Assembly: GCA_002396485.1 (NCBI GenBank)
Contig: DGXZ01000021.1
Location: forward strand, 1-64,000
From: Spartobacteria bacterium UBA5019
GTDB lineage: Bacteria; Verrucomicrobiota; Verrucomicrobiia; Chthoniobacterales; Terrimicrobiaceae
Length of the DNA: 64,000 bases
Direction: 5' to 3'
Of the stretch, positions 37,823-46,150 are shown piece by piece (position 1 is the first letter of the stretch; each line of letters opens with the position of its first letter). The position numbers and the translations under genes were made by a program. The notes beneath the pieces are model-generated. The model did no database searches and had not been told where the DNA came from. It saw nothing but the letters and a program-made list of their open reading frames with translations.

Positions 37823-38868
37823 GCACCGAGGCATCCATAGAATCAGGCATTCCTGTCGAAATCGGTAGAATCGACAAGGAGCTAGGCAAACTCTGGGAAT
37901 CAAGTGGAGACACCAAGACCCGCGCCTCGCTGATCAACCTCGTCGTTTACACTGAAAACGAAGCCGCCCTTGCCGCAGACAACGAAGTGCTGGCCTCTGT
38001 GGCTGGCCGTCACCCCTGCCGGGCGATCCTTATCCTCGGCAACCCTTCAGCTCCAGTCGCACAAGCAAAAGCCTGGATCAGCGCCCATTGCCATCTTCTC
38101 GGCAAGGACACACGCCAGATTTGCTCCGAACAGATCACATTCCGCTTGGACGGCGATGCTGCCAATGCCCTTCCGAATATCGTGTTCTCGCATCTGGATT
38201 CCGATCTTCCGCTCTGCCTCTGGTGGAAGGCCGACTTCCCCGAGCCTCTCGATGAAAAGCTCTGGGGCTGGGTGGATCGCCTCATCTTTGACAGCAGTTC
38301 ATGGCGCAATCCGCATCATCAATTTTCGATCATCCGACACATCTCCTCGCCAGGGAAAAGCGCAGCCGTGCTGTGCGACCTGAATTGGACACGTCTTCAC
38401 GCATGGCGTTTTGCTCTGGCAAGCCAGTTTGACAACGCCTCGGCATTCCCACATCTCAGCAGCGTGGAATCCCTTTCCCTTCGCTGCGCACCGGGTTTCC
38501 GCATCTCTGCACTCCTCCTTCTGGGATGGCTCGCGGGGCGTCTGAAGTGGCGTTTGGACGCCAAAAACGAAACCTTCATTGCTGCGAACGACCGTGTCGT
38601 TCCTTTCCACATCGAGGAAATCCCCGGCCCCAATCTCTCGCTGATTTCAATCAAATCTCCGGACGCACGATTCGAACTCAAGCTCGCCGAGGGATCCGAC
38701 TTTTTCGAATCCACCATACAAACGCCCGGCATACCTGAGATTCGCCAAATCCTCCCCGCCCCACGCGGACGGCTCGAAGACACCCTGCTGGCAGAACTAA
38801 GCCGGGCTGGGCGCCATGCCCTCTACACAGAGTCGCTCGAGGTCATCCTCCCCCTGCTCACACACTAA
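37807..38868 (+). CDS. opcA: OpcA-like glucose-6-phosphate dehydrogenase assembly protein
   Basis: A 353-residue protein matching the OpcA family: RASLINLVVYTENEAAL and DLPLCLWWKADFPEPL are typical, followed by the conserved DSSSWRNP region. In cyanobacteria OpcA activates G6PDH in a redox-dependent way; the same partnership is inferred here from the 16-base overlap with zwf. GTG 37819, overlapping the zwf stop, is an alternative start. Confidence 0.8.
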   Translation: METPVSTEASIESGIPVEIGRIDKELGKLWESSGDTKTRASLINLVVYTENEAALAADNEVLASVAGRHPCRAILILGNPSAPVAQAKAWISAHCHLLGKDTRQICSEQITFRLDGDAANALPNIVFSHLDSDLPLCLWWKADFPEPLDEKLWGWVDRLIFDSSSWRNPHHQFSIIRHISSPGKSAAVLCDLNWTRLHAWRFALASQFDNASAFPHLSSVESLSLRCAPGFRISALLLLGWLAGRLKWRLDAKNETFIAANDRVVPFHIEEIPGPNLSLISIKSPDARFELKLAEGSDFFESTIQTPGIPEIRQILPAPRGRLEDTLLAELSRAGRHALYTESLEVILPLLTH

Positions 38869-38885
38869 GGCGGAGCCAAAATATC

Positions 38886-40607
38886 ATGCAGGTTTTTATC
38901 AGGGTTCTCCCCTATGTGCGCCGCTACCCGTTCCTCGCCTTTGCCACGCTCTTCTGCGCGGTAGCAGGGACTCTGATGGTGATTGTCTTCCCGGCGATCA
39001 CTCAGCAAATTGTCGATCAAGTGATCGGCCAAAACCGGCCTGACCTCCTGCTGCCACTCGTTGGCCTCGGCCTCGCGGCATTCCTCGCTCAGAACGGCCT
39101 CAACGCCCTTCGCATTATTTTCAACAACCACTTCGAGCAGCGCGTCATTTTTGACCTCCGCAGCGAACTCTACGCGCACATCCAGCGCCTCCCGCTCACA
39201 TGGTTCGACAACAGGTCGACGGGTGACATCATGACCCGCCTCGTCGAGGATGTGACGAGCGTCGAGCGTGTCCTCATAGACGGCATCGAACAAGGCACAG
39301 TGGCCGTCCTTCAAATCTTGATCGTCAGCTGTGTCATGCTGGCCTACAGCCCTTCACTCACCGCAGCCGTTCTCCTTCCAATTCCATTCCTCGCTGCCGG
39401 AGCCCTCGCCTACACGCTCACAGCGCGATCCCGCTACCGCAAGCAGCGCAAAGCCGTATCAGCTCTGAATTCACTACTCCACGACAACATCGCCGGCATC
39501 CGCCAGATAAAAACCTACACCAGCGAGACACGCGAACACGCCCGTTTCGACGAGGCGAGCAACGGCGTGCGCAAATCCACCCTCACCGTGATGAAAGCCT
39601 GGGCGATCTACCAACCGGGCATGGAATTCATCTCATCCTGCGGACTGCTCCTCGTAGCTGGCTTCGGAACATCCCAAGTCATCTCAGGCAAAATGGATAT
39701 CGGCGCCCTCGTCGCATTTTTCGTCCTCACCCGCTACCTCTACGAACCCGTGGGACGCCTCCACCAGCTGAACCAGATTTTCCAGTCCGGCCGAGCCGCC
39801 GGGGATCGAGTTTTCGAAATCATGGACTCCGAAACAGAATCCGATGAGGGCGCAAACGAAGCGGCCTCCCGCGTGAAGGGTCATGTCGTTTACCGCGATG
39901 TCTCATTTTCCTATGATCCCAAGATGCCCGTCCTCCACGGCATTAACCTTGAAGCCAAGTCCGGCGAAATGATCGCCCTCGTGGGCCCAACGGGTGCCGG
40001 TAAATCCACCATCGTGAATCTGCTTGTGCGTTTTTACGAATTCACAAGCGGCGAGATCACCATCGACAGCACGCCCCTGCGCGACATTCCAAAATCCCAC
40101 CTCCGCGACAGCATTGCCGTGGTAACGCAGGAGAGCTTCATGTTCAACGGGACTACGGCCGAAAACCTCCGCATCGGAAAACCTGATGCCACCGAAGAGG
40201 AAATCTGGGAAGTCCTCCGCGCAGCCAACGCCGCCGAATTTATCAAGCGCCTTCCCGAGGGCCTTCACACACCACTCGGAGAACGAGGAGTCAAACTCAG
40301 CGTCGGCGAGAAACAACGCCTCTCCATAGCCCGCGCCCTCCTGAAAAACCCTCCCATCCTCATCCTCGACGAGGCCACCGCCAGCGTGGACACGGCCACC
40401 GAGCGTCTCATCCAAGAAGCACTTGACCACCTCATGGAAAATCGAACCAGCTTTGTCATAGCCCACCGCCTTTCCACCGTGCGCCATGCCGACCAAATCC
40501 TCGTGCTCGAGCGCGGATGCATCACTGAACGCGGTCGCCACACAGACCTGCTCGCACGAGGCGGCCTCTACGCAGAACTCTGCAAGAGCAGCCTCATCGA
40601 AAATTAA
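38886..40607 (+). CDS. ABC exporter, fused permease-ATPase (MsbA-like)
   Basis: A 573-residue half-transporter working as a homodimer. Six membrane helices (about 1-300) precede the nucleotide-binding domain with Walker A GPTGAGKST, the Q-loop VVTQES, the signature LSVGEKQ (a variant of LSGGQ), Walker B ILILDEATAS and the H-loop IAHRLST. The MsbA/multidrug exporter group fits; lipid A or other lipid export is possible but not shown. It begins 17 bases after opcA. Confidence 0.9.
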   Translation: MQVFIRVLPYVRRYPFLAFATLFCAVAGTLMVIVFPAITQQIVDQVIGQNRPDLLLPLVGLGLAAFLAQNGLNALRIIFNNHFEQRVIFDLRSELYAHIQRLPLTWFDNRSTGDIMTRLVEDVTSVERVLIDGIEQGTVAVLQILIVSCVMLAYSPSLTAAVLLPIPFLAAGALAYTLTARSRYRKQRKAVSALNSLLHDNIAGIRQIKTYTSETREHARFDEASNGVRKSTLTVMKAWAIYQPGMEFISSCGLLLVAGFGTSQVISGKMDIGALVAFFVLTRYLYEPVGRLHQLNQIFQSGRAAGDRVFEIMDSETESDEGANEAASRVKGHVVYRDVSFSYDPKMPVLHGINLEAKSGEMIALVGPTGAGKSTIVNLLVRFYEFTSGEITIDSTPLRDIPKSHLRDSIAVVTQESFMFNGTTAENLRIGKPDATEEEIWEVLRAANAAEFIKRLPEGLHTPLGERGVKLSVGEKQRLSIARALLKNPPILILDEATASVDTATERLIQEALDHLMENRTSFVIAHRLSTVRHADQILVLERGCITERGRHTDLLARGGLYAELCKSSLIEN

Positions 40608-40611
40608 AGTC

Positions 40612-40634
40612 CCCTCGCAGGGCGTTGTTTTTTT
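40612..40634 (+). terminator. Weak intrinsic terminator after the ABC exporter
   Basis: A short stem CCCT/AGGG with a three-base loop is followed after five bases by seven Ts (40628-40634). The stem is only four bases, so it is a marginal terminator. Confidence 0.3.
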
Positions 40635-40685
40635 GAGCAAAAAGTCTTTCTCCTTATCCCTGCCGATCTGTGTAGGGTGAGTCCC

Positions 40686-42095
40686 ATGTCAAACATGGAC
40701 ACCGGACGAGGAACCCAAAGCAAGGCGCTGCGGGTGAATTTGGACAACGGATTCTACGGCACATTCGCCGAAATCGGAGCCGGTCAGGAGGTGGCTCGGC
40801 ACTTCTTCTCCGCAGGAGGAGCCGCTGGAACGGTTGCGAAGACCATGTCGGCCTACGACATGACCTTCAGCGACGCCATCTATGGACCCTCGCGCCGCTT
40901 TGTGAGCCGTGAGCGCTTGGAGACCATGCTAGAACACGAGCAAAAGCTCCTCATTGAACGCTTGGGGGCCACAGCAGGCGACAACCGACGATTCTTTGTT
41001 TTTGCAGACACCGTCGCGGCCCGCAGCTTCCGCCGCCACGATGAATCCCATGGATGGATGGGTCTCCGTTTCCAACACGCCCCCCGTGCGAAGTTCAGCG
41101 ACATCATCCTGCATGTCCGCATGCTGGATGCCGAGAATCTTCTCCAACAGGAAGCCCTCGGCATTACCGGTGTGAATCTGATCTACGGTGCGGCCTTCAA
41201 CCACCAGAATCCCCGCGAGCTCATTGGCTCGCTCCTTGATGACCTCAAGCCAGGCCGTATCGAAGTGGATATGATCCGCTTCTCCGGCCCTGCGTTTGCA
41301 GGCGTGGACAACCGCATCATGAGCCTCGAACTCGTTGTGCAAAAACTCACGCGCGCGACACTATTCCGCCCGGATGGCGAGGTCGTGCAGGCATCCGACG
41401 CTTTTTATAAAAAACCCATCCTCGTCGAGCGCGGCAGCTTCCGGCCTGTCACCCATGTAACCAACGACATGCTCGACGGCGCGAAGAGACTCTTCGATCA
41501 GGAAAGTGGCGTTGCAGGCGCGGAACCTGCCATTCTCATGGAGATCACCATGAAAAATCTCCTCTCCCACGGCCCGCTGGATCTCCAGGATTTCCTCGAT
41601 CGTGTGGACCTCCTCGGAGCCCTCGGTCGCACCGTGCTCATCTCCGACTACGGCGAATACTACAAGCTGGTGAACTACATCACCCGCTACAGCGAAGGCC
41701 CAATCGGTCTTCCCATGGGCATCCCCGGCCTGAATGAGATTTTCAATCCCGACCACTACAACGACCTGGAAGGCGGCATCCTGGAAGCCCTTGGACGCCT
41801 CTTCAAACGCAATGTCCGACTCTACGTCTATCCCTTCATCTCACCGAGTGGCGAACTCGTGACCTGTGGAAACTTCCGCACCCCTCCCGGCATGGAGAAC
41901 CTCTACGAACACCTGCGGGTCAACAGCCTTATCCGCCCCATCGAGAACTACCGCCCCGATTACCTCCAAATCCATTCGCTCAAAGTTTTGGAAATGATCG
42001 CCGCCGGAGACTCCCAATGGGAAAGCATGGTTCCCGAGGCCGCGAGGGATGTCATAAAAAAACGCGGTCTCTTCGGTGCAGGGAAACTTGCCTAA
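40686..42095 (+). CDS. Conserved cytosolic protein of unknown function
   Basis: A 469-residue protein with conserved blocks NGFYGTFAEIGAGQEVARHF, SAYDMTFSDAIYGP and SHGWMGLRFQ, plus LISDYGEYYKLVNY. From memory the family is widespread in cyanobacteria and planctomycete/verrucomicrobial genomes, and is often labelled TonB-dependent receptor or nicotinate-nucleotide adenylyltransferase. Neither label is supported here: there is no signal peptide, no plug or barrel, and no nucleotidyltransferase HxGH motif. ATG 40686 has GGGTGAG upstream. Function unknown. Confidence 0.75.
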   Translation: MSNMDTGRGTQSKALRVNLDNGFYGTFAEIGAGQEVARHFFSAGGAAGTVAKTMSAYDMTFSDAIYGPSRRFVSRERLETMLEHEQKLLIERLGATAGDNRRFFVFADTVAARSFRRHDESHGWMGLRFQHAPRAKFSDIILHVRMLDAENLLQQEALGITGVNLIYGAAFNHQNPRELIGSLLDDLKPGRIEVDMIRFSGPAFAGVDNRIMSLELVVQKLTRATLFRPDGEVVQASDAFYKKPILVERGSFRPVTHVTNDMLDGAKRLFDQESGVAGAEPAILMEITMKNLLSHGPLDLQDFLDRVDLLGALGRTVLISDYGEYYKLVNYITRYSEGPIGLPMGIPGLNEIFNPDHYNDLEGGILEALGRLFKRNVRLYVYPFISPSGELVTCGNFRTPPGMENLYEHLRVNSLIRPIENYRPDYLQIHSLKVLEMIAAGDSQWESMVPEAARDVIKKRGLFGAGKLA

Positions 42096-42127
42096 GCCTC
42101 GGCACAACGCCATCGTCGACGACTCAC

Positions 42128-43378
42128 ATGTTTTTTCGTCGACTCGTTCTCAATAGCTTCGCCAATCTCAAACTCGGCCGACTCGAAGTCATCCTCCCGG
42201 ATGGTGCCAAAGGCATCTACGGCGGACTCGGCGAGGGCATTCAGGCACGCATCGAGGTGAGTGATGAGAATTTCTTCAAGAGGTGTGTCCTCAACGGCCC
42301 GATCGGTTTTTCTGAAGCCTACATGGCCGGGGAATGGACGACTGACGACCTCACCAAGGTCATCGCATGGTTCATCCTGAACGCTGACAACACACAGGCC
42401 CTGCAAACGCGCCAATCCCGTGGAACGGGCTTTTTCAATCTGCTCAATGCCGTCAACCGCGCCTTTCACCTGCGTCGGCCGAATAGCCTTATCATGAGCC
42501 GGAAAAACATCAGCGAGCACTACGATCTCAGCAACGAATTCTTCCAACTCTGGCTCGATGCCTCCATGACCTATTCCAGCGCGTATTTCGAAGCGGCCGA
42601 CGAACCTCTCGAAATCGCCCAGAGCCGGAAATACGATAAACTCTGCAAACGCCTCCGCCTCCTACCCACCGACAGCGTCTTGGAAATCGGAAGCGGCTGG
42701 GGCGGCTTCAGCATGCATGCAGCCAAGAACTACGGTTGCAAAATCACGACCGTCACCATCTCCCAGCAGCAATACGACGAAGCATCCCGTCGCATTCAAG
42801 AAGCGGGACTCAGCGAGAGGATCCAACTCCTGCTCTGCGATTACCGCGACCTCCGTGGCCGCTTTGATAAAATCGCATCCATCGAAATGCTAGAAGCCGT
42901 CGGCGATCGCTATGTGGACGGCTACTTCGCCAAAATCGATGAACTCCTGCACCCGCAGGGACTCCTCGGCCTTCAAGCAATCCTCTGCCCCGACAACCAA
43001 TATCCCATCCTCCGCGACGGGGTTGATTTCATCCAAAAGCACATCTTCCCCGGCTCCCTCCTCATGTGCAACGCCCGCATCACCCGCGCCATGACATCCT
43101 GTGGAGACCTGAACCTGTTCGAATACGAAGACATGGCCCCCCACTACGCACTCACCCTCCAGCGCTGGGCGGAAACCTTCGAGTCCAAGCTCCCCGAAGT
43201 TCGAGCCCTGGGCTTCGACGAAAAATTCATCCGCAAATGGCGCTACTACCTCCGCTACTGCGAAGCCGCTTTCGGCACCCGCCACATCACAGTAGCGCAA
43301 ATGGCCTACTCCCGCCCCGACAACCTCTCCATCCCCTCGCAAATCTACCAGCTTAGAAACGATTCGAAGAAAGACTGA
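42128..43378 (+). CDS. cfa: Cyclopropane-fatty-acyl-phospholipid synthase
   Basis: A 416-residue enzyme that adds a methylene bridge to unsaturated membrane acyl chains. An N-terminal lipid-binding part precedes the SAM-dependent domain: SEHYDLSNEFFQLWLD, MTYSSAYF, LEIGSGWGGFSMHAA (SAM motif I) and FDKIASIEMLEAVG. The start at MFFRRL fits the family; the frame is open further upstream, inside the preceding gene. It probably adapts membranes to stress. Confidence 0.93.
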   Translation: MFFRRLVLNSFANLKLGRLEVILPDGAKGIYGGLGEGIQARIEVSDENFFKRCVLNGPIGFSEAYMAGEWTTDDLTKVIAWFILNADNTQALQTRQSRGTGFFNLLNAVNRAFHLRRPNSLIMSRKNISEHYDLSNEFFQLWLDASMTYSSAYFEAADEPLEIAQSRKYDKLCKRLRLLPTDSVLEIGSGWGGFSMHAAKNYGCKITTVTISQQQYDEASRRIQEAGLSERIQLLLCDYRDLRGRFDKIASIEMLEAVGDRYVDGYFAKIDELLHPQGLLGLQAILCPDNQYPILRDGVDFIQKHIFPGSLLMCNARITRAMTSCGDLNLFEYEDMAPHYALTLQRWAETFESKLPEVRALGFDEKFIRKWRYYLRYCEAAFGTRHITVAQMAYSRPDNLSIPSQIYQLRNDSKKD

Positions 43379-43419
43379 GAAGCAAACCAACGATGAGTCG
43401 AAGTGGTTTCGAGGAGTCG

Positions 43420-44445
43420 TTAGGAAATCACCACGTCACGAGATCCCTCGTTGATCTTACCGATCAGAATGCCCTTCGTGAGTTTCAGAGCTTCCTCCGC
43501 TCGCTTCGCTGGAACGACCAGCGTCATCCCGATGCCCATGTTGAAAACCTGGAACATCTCGTCGTCTGGAATATCCACCGCGTTTTGAATGATGTTGAAA
43601 ATAATTGGCACTTTCCATGATCCCTTGTCGATCGAAGCGCGGCAGCCCTCGGGGAGCACGCGTGGAAGGTTATCCAGCAAGCCACCGCCAGTGATGTGCG
43701 CGGCGCCGTGGAGCAGGCCTTGCGGGAGGGATGCCATGAGCGGTTGGTAGTTTGGATGCACCTTCAAGAGTTCCTTGCCGAGCGGCGCGCTCATGCCGGG
43801 AGCGGGTTTGTCCAATGGCAGGCGCATCTTTTCCAGAAGGACCTTGCGGGCGAGCGAGTAGCCGTTTGTGTGGAGACCATTTCCCTTCAAGCCGATAATC
43901 ACATCGCCGACTTTGATCTTCGAGCCGTCGAGCATTTTCGGCCTGTCCACCACACCGACAATCGTGCCGGCGACATCATATTCACCGCTCTGATACATGC
44001 CGGGCATCTGAGCGGTCTCGCCGCCGATGAGGGCGCAGCCCCCGTCTTTGCAAGCCTTCGCAAAGCCTTTGAGAATCTGGCGGAACACCACAGGGTCGAG
44101 CTTTTCACCGCCGATGTAATCGAGGAAAAAGAGCGGACGCGCACCGATGACCGCGATATCGTTAATGCAATGGTTCACGAGATCCTGCCCGATGGTGTCA
44201 TGCCGGTTCGTGGCAAAGGCGATTTTGAGTTTCGTGCCGACGCCATCGACGCTGGAGACAAGGACAGGATCTTTCATTCCCCGGAAATCGGGACGGAAGA
44301 GACCTCCGAATCCTCCGATTTTTCCGAGCACTTCAGGGCCGTGCGTGGCGCTGACGAGGGCGTGGATTCCTTTTTTGACTGTGTTGCCGAGGTCCACATC
44401 GACCCCGGCGGCGGCGTAGGCTTTTTGTTTGCGTGGAGTTTTCAA
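43420..44445 (-). CDS. purM: Phosphoribosylformylglycinamidine cyclo-ligase
   Basis: The fifth step of de novo purine synthesis (AIR synthetase, 341 residues). The N-terminus YAAAGVDVDLGNTVKKGI and the ATP-binding motif SSVDGVGTKLKIA are standard, as are GGETAQMPGMY and HITGGGLLDNLPR. Its ATG overlaps the purF stop by four bases, so the two are translated together. No obvious terminator lies between it and the convergent cfa. Confidence 0.96.
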   Translation of the reverse strand: MKTPRKQKAYAAAGVDVDLGNTVKKGIHALVSATHGPEVLGKIGGFGGLFRPDFRGMKDPVLVSSVDGVGTKLKIAFATNRHDTIGQDLVNHCINDIAVIGARPLFFLDYIGGEKLDPVVFRQILKGFAKACKDGGCALIGGETAQMPGMYQSGEYDVAGTIVGVVDRPKMLDGSKIKVGDVIIGLKGNGLHTNGYSLARKVLLEKMRLPLDKPAPGMSAPLGKELLKVHPNYQPLMASLPQGLLHGAAHITGGGLLDNLPRVLPEGCRASIDKGSWKVPIIFNIIQNAVDIPDDEMFQVFNMGIGMTLVVPAKRAEEALKLTKGILIGKINEGSRDVVIS

Positions 44446-45896
44446 AGCAGTCGTTCGGAGGGAGGTTCGAGAAGGCGGGCTTTGACCGCCCGCTTTTCCA
44501 TAATGAGTTTGTCGAATTTGTCATCGAAGGCGACCGGATAGTCGCCGTTGAAGCAGGCCATGCAGAATTGATTCGCAGGCTGGCCGGTGGAGCGGACCAT
44601 GCCATCCACATCGAGGTAGCCGATGGAATCAGCGCCGAGATATTTTCGGATTTCCTCCGCCGTGCACTGGTTCGCGAGAAGTTTCTCGGGGTCTGGAAAA
44701 TCAATACCGTAGTAGCAGGCGTGCTTGTGCGGTGGGCAACTGATGCGCATGTGGACTTCCTTGGCGCCGTTCTCGCGCAGGTTGACCACACGCGAGCGGG
44801 CGGTCGTGCCGCGAACGATGGAGTCATCGACCACCACCACACGCTTCCCTTCCACGGCTGAGCGAATCAGGTTGAGCTTAACCCGCACATTGAAGTCGCG
44901 GATCATTTGGGTGGGCTGAATGAATGTGCGGCCGATGTAGTGGTTTCGGACAAAGGCGGGGTAATAGGGAATACCGGTCTCCTCCGAAAAACCTAGAGCC
45001 GCAAAGATGCCAGAGTCCGGCACCGGCACCACCAGATCCGCCTCTACAGGATGTAGGCGGGCCAATTCACGCCCCATATTCACACGGGCCATGCTGACAT
45101 TGGTTCCGCCGATATTGCTGTCGGGGCGGGCAAAATAAACATGCTCGAAAATACAAAAGGAAGCCCGGCTCTTGGGAAACGGCCACTCGCTGCGCAGGCC
45201 GTTTTCATCGATGATCAAGACCTCACCTGGTTCCACATCGCGGATGAATTCCGCATGGATCAAATCAAACGCACAACTCTCGGATGCCAGCACATAGGCT
45301 CCATCGAGTTTTCCCAGGCAGAGCGGACGAAAGCCATGCGGATCCCGGAAACCGATGATCTCGCGCTCACCCATGAGAACAATCGAGAACGCACCCTCCA
45401 GACGACGCAGGGATGCTATGCCGCCGCCGTTTGATGTCGGCTGAGCCAGCAGGTGCAGCACGATTTCGCTATCCACCGTCGTTTGAAAAATCGATCCCCG
45501 CTCTTCGAGTTCGGCACGCAGGGCGGCGGCGTTGACCAGATTTCCATTGTGGGCGACAGCAAGCCGTCCCCGTGCTGTGTCCACCACGAAAGGCTGAGCG
45601 TTTTTGAGATTGCTGGACCCCGTTGTGGAATAACGCACATGGCCAATGGCACGGTTCCCTTTCAGCTTCTCGAGATCACGCGAATGAAAGACCTGCGATA
45701 CAAGCCCCATTCCTTTGTGGGTGTTGAAAGCTGGAATACCGGCCTCGGCCGATACGATTCCGGCACTTTCCTGTCCCCGGTGCTGCAGAGCAAACAGGCC
45801 GTAGTAAGTGAGCATCGCAGCATCCGGGTGGTTGAAGACCGCGAAAACGCCGCATTCGTGAGTTGGTTTGTGCAGGTGGGCAGTGGAAGATTTCAA
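44442..45896 (-). CDS. purF: Amidophosphoribosyltransferase, Fe-S class
   Basis: The first committed step of purine synthesis (484 residues). A 14-residue propeptide precedes the catalytic Cys15 in HECGVFAVF. The glutaminase domain has LQHRGQESAGI; the PRTase domain has VVVVDDSIVRGTT. Cysteines in SFCIFEHV, ISCPPHK and FCMACFNGD sit where the B. subtilis-type enzyme binds a 4Fe-4S cluster, so this is the oxygen-sensitive class. It is divergent from the tRNA-Lys gene. Confidence 0.95.
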   Translation of the reverse strand: MKSSTAHLHKPTHECGVFAVFNHPDAAMLTYYGLFALQHRGQESAGIVSAEAGIPAFNTHKGMGLVSQVFHSRDLEKLKGNRAIGHVRYSTTGSSNLKNAQPFVVDTARGRLAVAHNGNLVNAAALRAELEERGSIFQTTVDSEIVLHLLAQPTSNGGGIASLRRLEGAFSIVLMGEREIIGFRDPHGFRPLCLGKLDGAYVLASESCAFDLIHAEFIRDVEPGEVLIIDENGLRSEWPFPKSRASFCIFEHVYFARPDSNIGGTNVSMARVNMGRELARLHPVEADLVVPVPDSGIFAALGFSEETGIPYYPAFVRNHYIGRTFIQPTQMIRDFNVRVKLNLIRSAVEGKRVVVVDDSIVRGTTARSRVVNLRENGAKEVHMRISCPPHKHACYYGIDFPDPEKLLANQCTAEEIRKYLGADSIGYLDVDGMVRSTGQPANQFCMACFNGDYPVAFDDKFDKLIMEKRAVKARLLEPPSERLL

Positions 45897-46036
45897 GGCA
45901 GGGTGGAACCATGAACTCCGCGCTCCAAGCGTTCAAGGATTTTGAAATCCACGCAGAGTAAAATCGCGACCCGAATTTTTTATGATTTTCAGGATTGCAA
46001 CCGGCGAACAAACGACTAACTTTCCACCCTTCCACC

Positions 46037-46108
46037 GGGTTGGTAGCTCAATGGTAGAGCAGCGCCCTTTTAAGGCGTTGGTTGAGGGTTCGAGTCCCTC
46101 CCAACCCA
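46037..46108 (+). tRNA. tRNA-Lys (UUU)
   Basis: A full cloverleaf can be folded: acceptor arm GGGTTGG/CCAACCC with discriminator A, D-arm GCTC/GAGC, anticodon stem GCGCC/GGCGT with loop CTTTTAA giving anticodon UUU, and T-arm GAGGG/CCCTC around TTCGAGT. The CCA end is not encoded. It stands alone between the divergent purF and the end of the CtaG-fusion gene. Confidence 0.95.
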
Positions 46109-46150
46109 CTTCCCCTCATAAGTTCGGATGTCAAACAATCCCGACTTTTT

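Noticed and set aside
40686..42095. Annotation as TonB-dependent receptor or NMN adenylyltransferase
   Set aside because: There is no signal peptide, no plug or barrel, and no nucleotidyltransferase HxGH motif.
46109..46150. A terminator for the CtaG-fusion gene near the tRNA
   Set aside because: No stem with a T-run could be found between its stop and the tRNA.
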